Of a stretch of 64,000 nucleotides of DNA, positions 36,247 to 45,300 are shown in pieces. The notes below the pieces were generated by a model. It saw nothing but the letters and a program-made list of their open reading frames with translations. It was not told the origin of the DNA and searched no databases. Numbering within the stretch: the stretch's first letter is position 1; every line of letters starts with the position of its first letter. The position numbers were made by a program, and so were the translations under genes. The DNA is from Niveispirillum sp. SYP-B3756 (GTDB taxonomy: Bacteria; Pseudomonadota; Alphaproteobacteria; Azospirillales; Azospirillaceae): assembly GCF_009495745.1 (NCBI RefSeq), contig NZ_WIDQ01000004.1:62001-126000 (forward strand), written 5' to 3'.

Positions 36247-36606
36247 TTACCACTTGCGTTCGGTTTTCAGCCCGCCGGAATTCAGCGCATCCAGAAAGGC
36301 ATTTCCCGTGCTTTTCGGGGCGTTACGCACCATACGCGGGTTGGGGCGGCGCTGAGCCTGTTCCATTACCTTCACCGCCGTGGCGGTGGCATCATTCTCC
36401 ACCCGGCGGCGCACATCGCCATCCAGCGATTCGAAAGCCTGACGGGCGAACAGCAGGGCGTTTTCTGAGCGGCTTTCCACCACCTGGCGCAGCGCATTGG
36501 CCGCCATCAGGCATTCCAGCCGGTCAGGGCCTGTCACATCATCCAGCACGCCAGCCAGAATCCCAATCGCCTCCAGGGTCTTGGGATCGGTTAACTCCAC
36601 AGACAT
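36247..36606 (-). CDS. Conserved-looking small protein of unknown function (119 aa)
   Basis: The start is at MSVELTDPKTLEAIG (ATG 36606). The frame extends further upstream but overlaps the asd leader region. The protein is helical, acidic in the first half and basic near the end (AQRRPNPRMVRNAPKS), with no membrane segment. I do not recognise the family. It is divergent from asd. The frame is well kept and third codon positions look GC-biased, so it is likely real. Confidence 0.62.
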   Translation of the reverse strand: MSVELTDPKTLEAIGILAGVLDDVTGPDRLECLMAANALRQVVESRSENALLFARQAFESLDGDVRRRVENDATATAVKVMEQAQRRPNPRMVRNAPKSTGNAFLDALNSGGLKTERKW

Positions 36607-36701
36607 CGCTTCATCACAATGGTTGGGCCTAAGGGCACAGCATATAGTCCCATTGTGTGGCGAAATACGCAACGGACTCTGTGACGCGCATCCGGGGCAT
36701 G

Positions 36702-36724
36702 GCAGGGATGGCGTAAATCCCTGC
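36702..36724 (+). other. Hairpin upstream of the asd leader ORF
   Basis: GCAGGGAT pairs with ATCCCTGC around a 7-base loop, followed by TTTACA. It lies 36 bases before the Thr-rich leader ORF and could be a pause or an early terminator. Confidence 0.4.
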
Positions 36725-36760
36725 TTTACAAGGGGGCGGGCTTCGCGGCATCGTGGCCCC

Positions 36761-36844
36761 ATGTTCACACAGCGCCCCACCACCACTACCACCAAAACCA
36801 CCACCCTTCGGGGCGGTGCTGTTGGTGTGCGCGTGGCCGGATAG
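36761..36844 (+). CDS. Threonine-rich leader peptide upstream of asd (putative attenuator)
   Basis: This 27-codon ORF starts MFTQRPTTTTTKTTTLRGG, with nine threonine codons in the first fifteen, and ends at TAG 36842-36844. The layout recalls thrL of enterobacteria, where ribosome stalling at Thr codons controls a threonine-pathway operon. asd makes the precursor shared by Thr, Met and Lys. The later Thr codons form the left arm of a hairpin with a TTCG loop (36790-36827). A second stem, GGTCGGGG/CCCCGACC (36882-36919), follows before the asd start. Weak points are the lack of a clear ribosome site for the leader and the lack of a U-tract. Confidence 0.5.
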   Translation: MFTQRPTTTTTKTTTLRGGAVGVRVAG

Positions 36845-36919
36845 GGCCAGTGACATAACGCCAAACGGTCCCGCCGGGTAAGGTCGGGGCCGCTTTCCAG
36901 GCGATACGGAACCCCGACC
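36790..36919 (+). promoter_or_regulatory. Candidate attenuator hairpins in the asd 5' leader
   Basis: Hairpin A pairs CACCAA (36790-36795) with TTGGTG (36822-36827) and CACC-ACCC with GGGCGGTG across a TTCG loop. Hairpin B pairs GGTCGGGG (36882-36889) with CCCCGACC (36912-36919). Both lie between the Thr codons and the asd start at 36957. Whether they are mutually exclusive is untested. Confidence 0.4.
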
Positions 36920-36956
36920 AGACGGCGCCCCAAGCCAAACAGAAGGGTTCCTGATC

Positions 36957-38003
36957 ATGAACAGCCAAGCTCAATCCGCTCGCCCCCTGCCCACCCGCCC
37001 CCTGAACGTCGCCGTTGTCGGCGCCACCGGTGCCGTGGGCGTTGAAATCCGCAAATGCCTGGAAGAAAGCGGCCTGAACCTGGGCGAAGTCCGCCTGCTG
37101 GCCTCCCCCCGTTCTGCCGGGCAGAAGGTGCCATTCGCCGGTGGGGAACGGGTGGTGCAGGCGCTGGATGAAAACAGCTTCCACGGCATCGATTACGCCC
37201 TGTTTTCCGCCGGCAGCGGCATTTCCAAGCAATATGCACCGGCAGCCGTGGCGGCCGGTGCGGTGGTGATCGACAATTCATCCGCGTTTCGCATGGAAGA
37301 GGCCATCCCCCTGGTGGTGCCGGAGGTGAACCCGCAGGCGATCCCGGCCAAGCCCGGCGTCATCGCCAACCCCAATTGCGTGGCCATCATCGCCACCGTG
37401 CCGCTGGCCGCCCTGGAACGCCGCCACCGCATCCGCCGGCTGAACATCGCCACCTATCAAGCCTCCAGCGGGGCCGGCGCTGCGGCGATGGAGGAATTGC
37501 GTGCGTCAACGGCGGCCTGTCTGGCCGGTGAGGCCTATCCGCCGCGGGTGATGAAGCACCCCTATGCCTTCAACCTGTTCAGCCATGATGCCGGCATCAA
37601 CCCCGATACCGGCTATAATGGTGAGGAGGAAAAGGTGGTGGAGGAGACGCGCAAGATCCTGTCGCGCCCCGATCTGGCCATTTCCATCACCTGTATGCGC
37701 GTGCCGGTGCTGCGCGCCCACACCATGGCCATCAGTGTGGAGTTTGAGGACGTCGTGTCGCCAGAGCAGGTGAAGGCCCTGCTGGCCGATGCGCCCGGCG
37801 TGCGGCTGGTGGATGATTGGGCCGCCAACCATTTCCCCATGCCCAACGAGGCATCGGGCCAGGGCGACGTGCTGGTGGGCCGCATCCGCCGCGATATTGG
37901 CGACCCGTCCGGTCGTTCCGTGGCGCTGCTGCTGGCCGGTGACCAGTTGCTGAAGGGGGCAGCCCTGAACGCGGTGCAGATCCTTCAGCGGCTGGTGGGG
38001 TGA
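36957..38003 (+). CDS. asd: Aspartate-semialdehyde dehydrogenase
   Basis: This 348-residue enzyme reduces aspartyl phosphate to the semialdehyde with NADPH, the branch step to Thr, Met, Lys and diaminopimelate. The cofactor motif VVGATGAVGVEIRKCLEE is at the N-terminus. The catalytic cysteine is in ANPNCVAIIATVPLAAL and the substrate motif is near YQASSGAGAAAMEEL. The RVPVLRAHTMAI segment is typical. The 5' region carries a Thr-rich leader ORF. It is monocistronic, ending at a hairpin near 38032. Confidence 0.94.
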   Translation: MNSQAQSARPLPTRPLNVAVVGATGAVGVEIRKCLEESGLNLGEVRLLASPRSAGQKVPFAGGERVVQALDENSFHGIDYALFSAGSGISKQYAPAAVAAGAVVIDNSSAFRMEEAIPLVVPEVNPQAIPAKPGVIANPNCVAIIATVPLAALERRHRIRRLNIATYQASSGAGAAAMEELRASTAACLAGEAYPPRVMKHPYAFNLFSHDAGINPDTGYNGEEEKVVEETRKILSRPDLAISITCMRVPVLRAHTMAISVEFEDVVSPEQVKALLADAPGVRLVDDWAANHFPMPNEASGQGDVLVGRIRRDIGDPSGRSVALLLAGDQLLKGAALNAVQILQRLVG

Positions 38004-38031
38004 TCAGCCCGATCCAAGGGGGGGGGGCCGC

Positions 38032-38060
38032 AAAGGGGTGGCATCGCACCACCCCTTTGC
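38032..38060 (+). terminator. Likely terminator of asd
   Basis: CAAAGGGGTGG pairs with CCACCCCTTTG around a short loop, about 30 bases past the asd stop. The T-run is short, so confidence is moderate. Confidence 0.6.
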
Positions 38061-38102
38061 AGGAATGCAGAATTGATCGCCGGGTCTTGGCTGGTGGAAC
38101 AG

Positions 38103-38136
38103 AAAAGGGCCAGCCGGGTTATCCGGCTGGCCCTTG
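38103..38136. terminator. Bidirectional terminator between asd and typA
   Basis: AAAAGGGCCAGCCGG pairs with CCGGCTGGCCCTT. On the minus strand the stem ends in CCCTTTTCTG, a good terminator for typA. It can also stop read-through from asd. Confidence 0.8.
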
Positions 38137-38152
38137 ACGGCTCTGTCTGAAG

Positions 38153-38182
38153 CCTTGTTTCCGGGCAACCGGAAACAAGGCC
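38153..38182 (-). other. Hairpin just past the typA stop
   Basis: GCCTTGTTTCCGG pairs with CCGGAAACAAGGC around a 4-base loop, 14 bases after the typA stop. It has no U-tract and may protect the mRNA end before the terminator at 38103. Confidence 0.6.
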
Positions 38183-38195
38183 ATCGACCCCAAGC

Positions 38196-40019
38196 TTACT
38201 CGGCTTCGGCCGCACGCTCGGCGCGCTTGCGCGCGTTCGGGTCCAGCAGCTTCTTGCGCAGACGGATCGACTTCGGCGTCACTTCCACCAGCTCGTCGTC
38301 CTGGATGTAGGACAGGGCCTTTTCCAGCGACATACGGATCGGCGGCGTCAGAACGACGGCTTCATCCTTGCTGGTGGTGCGGATGTTGGTCAGCTTCTTG
38401 CCCTTCAGGACGTTCACTTCCAGATCATTCTCGCGGGTATGCTCACCCACGATCATGCCTTCGTAAACCTTCCAGCCGGGCTCGATCATCATCGGGCCGC
38501 GATCTTCCAGGTTCCACAGGGCGTAGGCCACGGCCTCGCCATCGGAGTTGGAGATCAGCACGCCGTTGCGGCGGCCCGGGATGGCACCCTTGTACGGCAT
38601 ATAGTCGGCGAACAGGCGGTTGATGACGCCGGTGCCACGGGTATCGGTCAGGAATTCACCCTGGTAACCGATCAGGCCGCGTGACGGCACATGGAACACC
38701 AGACGCAGCTTGCCGGCGCCCGAGGGCTTCATTTCCAGCATTTCGCCCTTGCGCTCGTTCAGCTTCTGAACGACGACGCCGGAGAATTCCTCATCCACGT
38801 CGATGACGACTTCTTCGATCGGCTCCAGCTTCTGGCCGTTCTCGTCGGTCTGCATCACCACGCGCGGACGGCTGATCGACAGCTCGAAGCCTTCACGGCG
38901 CATGGTTTCGATCAGGATGCCCAGCTGCAATTCACCACGGCCGGCCACTTCGTAAGCGTCGGCATTGGCGGTTTCGCGGATCTGCAGGGCGACATTACCT
39001 TCCGCTTCGCGGAACAGGCGGTCGCGGATCATGCGGCTGGTGACCTTGTCGCCTTCGCGGCCGGCCAGCGGGCTGTCATTGACCGAGAAGGTCATGGCCA
39101 GCGTCGGCGGATCGATCGGCTGGGCCGACAACGGCTCATCCACGCTCATTTCCACGATGCTGTCGGCGACCGTGCTCTTCACCAGACCGGCGATGGCGAC
39201 GATGTCACCCGCCTGCGCCTCGTCCACCGGCACGCGCTCCAGACCGCGGAAAGCCAGCACCTTGGAGGCGCGACCCTGCTCGATCAGCTTGCCATCACGG
39301 GTCAGGGCCTTGATGGCCATGTTGGTCTTGACGCGACCGGACTGGATACGACCGGTCAGGATGCGGCCCAGATAGGGGTTGGCTTCCAGGGTGGTCGCCA
39401 GCATCTTGAACGGCGCATCGGCGCTGTCCACCTTCGGCGCCGGCACATGGTTGACCACCAGCTCGAACAGCGGGGTCAGATCCTTGCGCTCGTCATCCAG
39501 GCTGTTCACGGCCCAGCCATTGCGGCCGGAAGCGAACAGGGTGGGGAAGTCGAGCTGTTCGTCGCTGGCGTCCAGGCTGGCGAACAGATCGAAAATCTCA
39601 TTATGCACTTCGTCGGGGCGGGCGTCCTGACGGTCGATCTTGTTGACGATCACCATCGGGCGCATCCCCAGCTTCAGCGCCTTGCCCAGCACGAACTTGG
39701 TCTGCGGCAGCGGGCCTTCGGCGCTATCCACCAGCAGGCAGACGCCGTCCACCATGTTCAGGATACGCTCCACCTCGCCGCCGAAATCGGCGTGGCCCGG
39801 GGTATCGACGATGTTGATGCGCACGTCGTTCCAGACGACCGAGGTGCACTTGGCCAGGATGGTGATGCCGCGCTCACGCTCCAGATCGTTGCTGTCCATG
39901 GCGCGTTCGGCGACCTGCTGGTTTTCGCGGAACGTGCCCGACTGCTTCAACAGCATGTCCACCAGGGTGGTCTTGCCATGGTCAACGTGGGCGATGATGG
40001 CGATATTGCGCAATTCCAT
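38196..40019 (-). CDS. typA: Ribosome-associated GTPase TypA/BipA
   Basis: This 607-residue translational GTPase starts at [21 protein letters not shown] (ATG 40019). Upstream in-frame codons have no ribosome site. G motifs are visible: [20 protein letters not shown] (switch I), [11 protein letters not shown] and [10 protein letters not shown]. The domain II-III and V-like parts end in the TypA-specific basic C-terminal tail ([20 protein letters not shown]). It assists ribosome assembly and stress adaptation. Confidence 0.95.
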   Translation of the reverse strand: MELRNIAIIAHVDHGKTTLVDMLLKQSGTFRENQQVAERAMDSNDLERERGITILAKCTSVVWNDVRINIVDTPGHADFGGEVERILNMVDGVCLLVDSAEGPLPQTKFVLGKALKLGMRPMVIVNKIDRQDARPDEVHNEIFDLFASLDASDEQLDFPTLFASGRNGWAVNSLDDERKDLTPLFELVVNHVPAPKVDSADAPFKMLATTLEANPYLGRILTGRIQSGRVKTNMAIKALTRDGKLIEQGRASKVLAFRGLERVPVDEAQAGDIVAIAGLVKSTVADSIVEMSVDEPLSAQPIDPPTLAMTFSVNDSPLAGREGDKVTSRMIRDRLFREAEGNVALQIRETANADAYEVAGRGELQLGILIETMRREGFELSISRPRVVMQTDENGQKLEPIEEVVIDVDEEFSGVVVQKLNERKGEMLEMKPSGAGKLRLVFHVPSRGLIGYQGEFLTDTRGTGVINRLFADYMPYKGAIPGRRNGVLISNSDGEAVAYALWNLEDRGPMMIEPGWKVYEGMIVGEHTRENDLEVNVLKGKKLTNIRTTSKDEAVVLTPPIRMSLEKALSYIQDDELVEVTPKSIRLRKKLLDPNARKRAERAAEAE

Positions 40020-40480
40020 GTGGGGCCCTGAATCTGTCCTGAGCGCGCCGCCCATTCCTGATCCGCCGGAAAGAGGTTCGCGCATGAAAAATGCCCGCCA
40101 CCGGGCCAGCGGCATCTAAGGCCACAGGTCAGGGGTCGGGCGTGTCTGTCGCGGCGCAATATAATGAAGCACCCCGCTGCCGCAAAGGGCGCATCCTGCC
40201 GGGCTGCCTTGCGCGTTGCGTGGGTGAAATTTCTGTGACGGAGCGAGTTGGCGCTTCGGATGTTGCGTCCCGCCAAGCCTGTAAAACAGCTGCCCCGTAT
40301 GGGGCTCATCCCTGGTGGACACGTTTTAGCGACGCCCGTCGCCCCTAACCTTAAGTCGCATCCTGCCATTCCCTTATGCAACAAGATGTAGCCCCAAGGC
40401 GTTACGGGTTCCGTCTGGTGCCAGCGGTCGTCACCTGCCACCATGGGGCCCGAGCCCGAAGCCATTGGGAAATGTGGAAG
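40020..40480. promoter_or_regulatory. typAp: Divergent typA-tamA intergenic region
   Basis: This 461-base gap has no convincing gene. On the minus strand TTGCGG (complement of 40180-40185) and TATATT (complement of 40158-40163), 16 bases apart, make a good promoter for typA with a 5' leader of about 140 bases. A tamA promoter was not identified. The segment 40200-40370 has several short stems, but I cannot assign it to a known RNA family. Confidence 0.45.
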
Positions 40481-42292
40481 ATGCGTAAACGGTTCCTGCT
40501 GTCGGCCCTGGCCGGTGTATCGCTGCTGGCGGTCGCGCCTGTTATGGCCCAGCAGACGCCCTATGAGGTGGAGATCAAGGGGGTTGATGACCGTCCGGCG
40601 CTGCGCGACCTGCTGAACGATGTCTCCCGCCTTGTCTCTTTGAAGGATCAGCCGCCGCCATCGCCCATCGGCCTGCGCCGGCGGGCCGATGCCGATCTGG
40701 ATCGCCTGGTCGCCGCCCTGCGCTCCACTGGCTATTACGATGCCATTCTGGATCTGGAAATTGATGTGGAGAACAGCCCCGCCAAGGTGGTGATCCATGT
40801 GGAACGGGGGGAGCGCTACAAGATCGGCAAGGTCACCATGTCCGGTCCCAGCGATGTGCCGCTGCCGGAACAGACGGTGACGGCCGCCGAGCTTGGGCTG
40901 GCGGAGGGGGCGCCGGCGGACGGGCCGCAGATCCTGGAGGCGGAGGGGCACATCGTCCCCCGCTTCGCCGAAAAGGGCTATGCCTATGCCCGCACCCTGG
41001 ATCGCAAGCTGGTGGTCGACCATGCCAGCCAGACCATGGCGGTGAATTTCACGGTCGATCCCGGCCCCCGTGTCGCCTTCGGCCCGGTCAGCATTACCGG
41101 GCTGCAGGATGTGGAAAACCGCGCCGTGATGCGCCGCCTGCCCTGGCGACAGGGGGATCAGTACAACCCCGCCACGATGGAGGAGGGGCGCCAGGCCCTG
41201 GCGGAATTGGGCGTCTTTTCCTCCGTTCGGATACGGCTGGAGGATCAGCCCGACGCGCAGAACCAGGCCCCCGTGCTGGTGGATGTGCAGGAACGGGAGA
41301 TGCGCTATGTCGGCTTCGGCTCAGCCTATTCCACCGAGGATGGTTTTGGTGCCAATGCCTATTGGGGCCACCGCAATCTGCTGGGCGGGGCGGAACAGTT
41401 CAGGGTGGGGGCGGAGATTGCCGGTGTCGGCCGGCGCGGCACCACCACCGACGTCAAGGAATTGGATTACCGCCTGATCACCACCTACAAGGAGCCGGAT
41501 TTCCTCTCCCGCCGCCAGTCGCTCAACCTGACGGCAGAGGCGGTGTCGGAACGGCCCGATGCCTATCGCCGCGACGCGCTGGTCTTTACCGCCGCCGTCA
41601 ATCGCCGTTTTTCCAAACAATTGACCGGCAGCCTGGGCGTCACCGCCGAGCAATCGAAGATCAAAGAGAATGTGCAGACCACGACCAATACCCTGATCGG
41701 CTTTCCCCTGGTGCTGACCTGGGATCGCAGCAACAACCTGCTGGACCCGACGGCGGGCTTCCGCCTCTCCGGCACCGTCACCCCCTATTGGGCAGCCCTG
41801 GGGGACAGCAACAGCTTTGTCATCGGTCGGCTGAACGGTTCGGCCTATCATGATTTTTCTGGCAATGGCCGCTATGTCGGCGCGCTGCGCGGGGTCTATG
41901 GCGCGGTGCTGGGCGGCGGGCTGCTGGATGTGCCGGCCGATAAGCGCTTCTATGCCGGCGGCGGCGGGTCCATCCGCGGCTATGGCTATCAGAAGGTCGG
42001 CCCGCTGGACGCGGAGCGCAATCCCACCGGCGGCGTCTCGCTGCTGGAACTGGGGGCGGAGATGCGCGTCAAGGTGACGGAAAATATCGGCATCGTGCCC
42101 TTTATCGAAGCCGGCAATGTCTATACGACTGAATATCCCGATTTCGGGGAGGGGCTGCGCTATGCCGCCGGTATCGGCGGGCGCTATTACACGCCCATCG
42201 GCCCGATCCGGGTGGATGCCGCCGTGCCGCTGAACCGCCGGAAGGGCGATAATGCCTTCCAGCTTTATGTCAGCATCGGTCAGGCATTCTAA
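40481..42292 (+). CDS. tamA: TamA-type outer-membrane assembly protein (BamA family)
   Basis: This 603-residue protein starts at MRKRFLLSALAGVSLLAVAP (a start 3 codons upstream is also possible). A signal peptide ends at PVMAQQ. POTRA repeats follow up to about residue 270 (for example VVIHVERGERYKIGKVTMSG and RVAFGPVSITGLQDVENRAV). The C-terminal 16-strand barrel ends in YVSIGQAF, a typical final aromatic. With TamB it forms the translocation and assembly module linking the inner and outer membranes. It is co-transcribed with tamB, 17 bases apart. Confidence 0.9.
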   Translation: MRKRFLLSALAGVSLLAVAPVMAQQTPYEVEIKGVDDRPALRDLLNDVSRLVSLKDQPPPSPIGLRRRADADLDRLVAALRSTGYYDAILDLEIDVENSPAKVVIHVERGERYKIGKVTMSGPSDVPLPEQTVTAAELGLAEGAPADGPQILEAEGHIVPRFAEKGYAYARTLDRKLVVDHASQTMAVNFTVDPGPRVAFGPVSITGLQDVENRAVMRRLPWRQGDQYNPATMEEGRQALAELGVFSSVRIRLEDQPDAQNQAPVLVDVQEREMRYVGFGSAYSTEDGFGANAYWGHRNLLGGAEQFRVGAEIAGVGRRGTTTDVKELDYRLITTYKEPDFLSRRQSLNLTAEAVSERPDAYRRDALVFTAAVNRRFSKQLTGSLGVTAEQSKIKENVQTTTNTLIGFPLVLTWDRSNNLLDPTAGFRLSGTVTPYWAALGDSNSFVIGRLNGSAYHDFSGNGRYVGALRGVYGAVLGGGLLDVPADKRFYAGGGGSIRGYGYQKVGPLDAERNPTGGVSLLELGAEMRVKVTENIGIVPFIEAGNVYTTEYPDFGEGLRYAAGIGGRYYTPIGPIRVDAAVPLNRRKGDNAFQLYVSIGQAF

Positions 42293-42309
42293 GCAAAGGC
42301 GGGGAGGGA

Positions 42310-45300
42310 ATGAACATGCGCTCACCGCTGGCCTGGATCGCCGCCGGTTTCGCCAGCCTGATCGGGCTGGCCGTGCTGGTTTTCACCGTTGCCTTCATCT
42401 GGCTTGGCACCGGATCGGGCCGGGATTTCGTGCTGGCGCAGGCGCGCCAGTCCGTGCCCGGGCTGGGGCTGGAAGGGGGCAGCGGCAACCTGTTCGACCT
42501 GCGCCTGACCCGGCTGACCATGGCGGATGCCCAGGGTGTCTGGCTGAATGTGGAGGGTGCGCGGCTGTCCTGGTCGCCCTGGGCGCTGTTCTCCCGCCGG
42601 TTGTCGGTGGAGGTGTTGACGGCCGACAGGGTGGCAGTGGCCCGCCAGCCCGTGCCGGCCTCGTCGGAGCCGGACGACCCCAAGGCCCCCCCGTTCCGCC
42701 TGCCGGTGGCGATCGATCTGCGGCAGTTGGCCGTGGGACGGGCAGAACTGGGCCCCGATCTGCTGGGCGGAACGGCGGCGGTGCTGAAACTGGATGGCCG
42801 CGCCGATATCCCGGCGGGGGCACCGGGTGGCACGGTGCATCTGGACGTGGCCCGCATTGATGACCGGCCCGGCACCTTGACGCTGGATGCCTTCTACCAG
42901 CCGGGCAGCCGGCTGAAACTGGCCGCTGTGGCGGCGGAACCGGAAAATGGTCTGGTGGCGGAATTGCTGGATATTCCCGGCCGTCCCGCCTTCACGGTGA
43001 CGCTGGAGGGCGATGGCCCGCTGAATGACTGGACCGGCAACCTGTCTGCCAAGGCGGGCGATGTGGTGAATGGCCGGGCCCAGGCCCGCATTCGCCCGGC
43101 GGCCGACAAGCTGACCTTCGGGCTGGAGGCGGATGGCAATATCCAGGCCCTGCTGCCGGCCCGTTGGCGCGCCCTGGTGGGGCCGGAACTGAAGCTGGGG
43201 GCCGGCGGGCTGATCCATCCCGGCAAGGAGATTGTGCTGGATGGCGTCTCCATCCAGATGGCCGCCGGTACGCTGGCCGGTGGGGGTGCTTATGATCTGA
43301 CAACCAAGGCGGTCAATCTGGGCACCTTGATCCAGGTGCCGGCGGAATCGGCCCTGCACGCTTTCCTGGGGGAGACCCGCTTCTTCGATACGGCGCGCGG
43401 CACCATTACCATCACCGGCACACCGCAGGTGCCCAAGGTCGTGGCGGATTTCACCGTGCAGGCCCCGCGCTTTGATGAGTTCGGCGCCGACAGCGTGACC
43501 CTGAAAGGCACGGCGGCAGCGCAAGGGTCGCTGGACCGCATCGCGCTGGACCTGACCAGCGCCCTGGAAGGGATGCGCGGCGGCGGCATCACCAACCAGC
43601 GCGGTACCCTGGCCCTGACGGGCGATATCCGGGTGCCGCAGCAAAGCATCAATATTACCAGCCTCTCTCTGGATGGCCCGCTGCTGAAGGCCAGCGGCAA
43701 GGGCGCCTTCTCCCAATGGGGCGCGGGGGGCCAAGCCGATCTGGTGTTGGAGAGCCCCAATCTTGCCACCCTGTCACCCCTGGCCGGGCGCGACCTGTCG
43801 GGGGCACTGGCGGCGGATGTCACCCTGAAACGGGCGGGCGGCGAATTGACGGCCAGCATCAAGGCGCGTGGCCGCAACTTGAAGACCGCCACCCCGGCCG
43901 CTGATGCGCTGCTGGGGGCGACGACGGACCTGTCGGTCAACCTGTCGACCGGCAAGGAAATCCAGTTGCGCGATCTGGTCTTGATCAGCCCGCATCTGGA
44001 AGTGCGCGGCGGCGTGGCCCTGGCGGGCCAGCGCCTGACCAGCGATCTGTCAGCCAAGATCGATGATCTTTCGCCACTGGGGCCGGCCTTGGGCGTGGCC
44101 ATGGCGGGCGGTGTCACCGCCAGCATCAAGGCGGAGGGGCCGGAGGGGGCAACCCGTTTGGTCCTGCGGCTGGATGGCAGCAATCTGGTGCTGGACGGCT
44201 TGCAGCTGGGGGCAGCACAGATGGAATTCACCGGCCAGGGGGGGCCGAAATCAGCACGCGGCACCCTGACGGCGGAAACCAGCGTCATCGGTCAGCGCGT
44301 GGCCGCCAATGGCGATATCGCCCTGCAGGGCGACCAGTTGGCGCTTGACAACCTGTCGGCCGTGATCGGCATCAACCACATCGATGGCGGCATCCAAGCC
44401 AACCTCGCCACCGGCACGGCAGAAGGCAGGCTGACCGGCACGGTGCCAGATCTGGGCATTATCGGCTTCATCGCCGGGGATGAGGTCTGGGGCAATGGCC
44501 GGTTCAGCCTGGAGCTGGCGGTTGAGCGTGGGCAGCAGCAGGTTTCGTTCAACGCCGATTTCAAGGAAATCTGGCGGCGCTGGCACGGTCAGCGCATTGC
44601 CGCCGTGGCGGTGGACAGCAAGGTGGAAGATGCGCTGGTCAAGCCGGTGCTGGATGTCAGCCTGCAGGCCAAGGGGATTGATCCGGGCGATTCGAAGGTG
44701 GACACGCTGACCGCCACGGCCAAGGGGCCGCTGACCGGTACGGCGGTGACGCTGGATCTGGCGGGCAAGGCCCCGGCACCGGTGAAGGTCTCGCTGGCCG
44801 GCACCTTCTCCACCCCGGAGAATAAGGAAGGGGGCGGGGTGATGCTGCGTCTGCTGCTGTCGCGCTTTACCGGTTCTTATGGGGATACCGGCTTTCAGAC
44901 GGCGCAGCCGGCGGAACTGGCCTATGGCCCCGGTGTGGTGCGGGTGAAGGATCTGGCCATCGTCTCCGGCGACAGCCGGGTGGTGATGAATGCCGACCTG
45001 AACCGCCACGCTCTGTCGGCGCGGGCGGAGCTGGTGAAGGTGCCGCTGACCTGGGCCCGCATCATCGACCCCACCCTGACGCTGTATGGTGAACTGAACG
45101 GCACGGCCAGCATCGGCGGCACGGTGGCCGCACCGGAGGGCACCCTGTCGCTGAAGCTGGATCGCTTCGCCATCACCCCGCCGGTGGAAAAGGGGCCGAC
45201 GCCGCTGGGGGCCGAACTGGCGGCTAACTGGCGTAACGGCCGCGTGGCCCTGACGGCCAAGCTGGACAGCCAGGGCAGTGGCGTGGGGCTGACGGCGCGC

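Noticed and set aside
40200-40370. A structured RNA (6S-like or tmRNA-like) in the typA-tamA gap
   Set aside because: Short stems exist, but no conserved blocks, CCA end or tag ORF were recognised.
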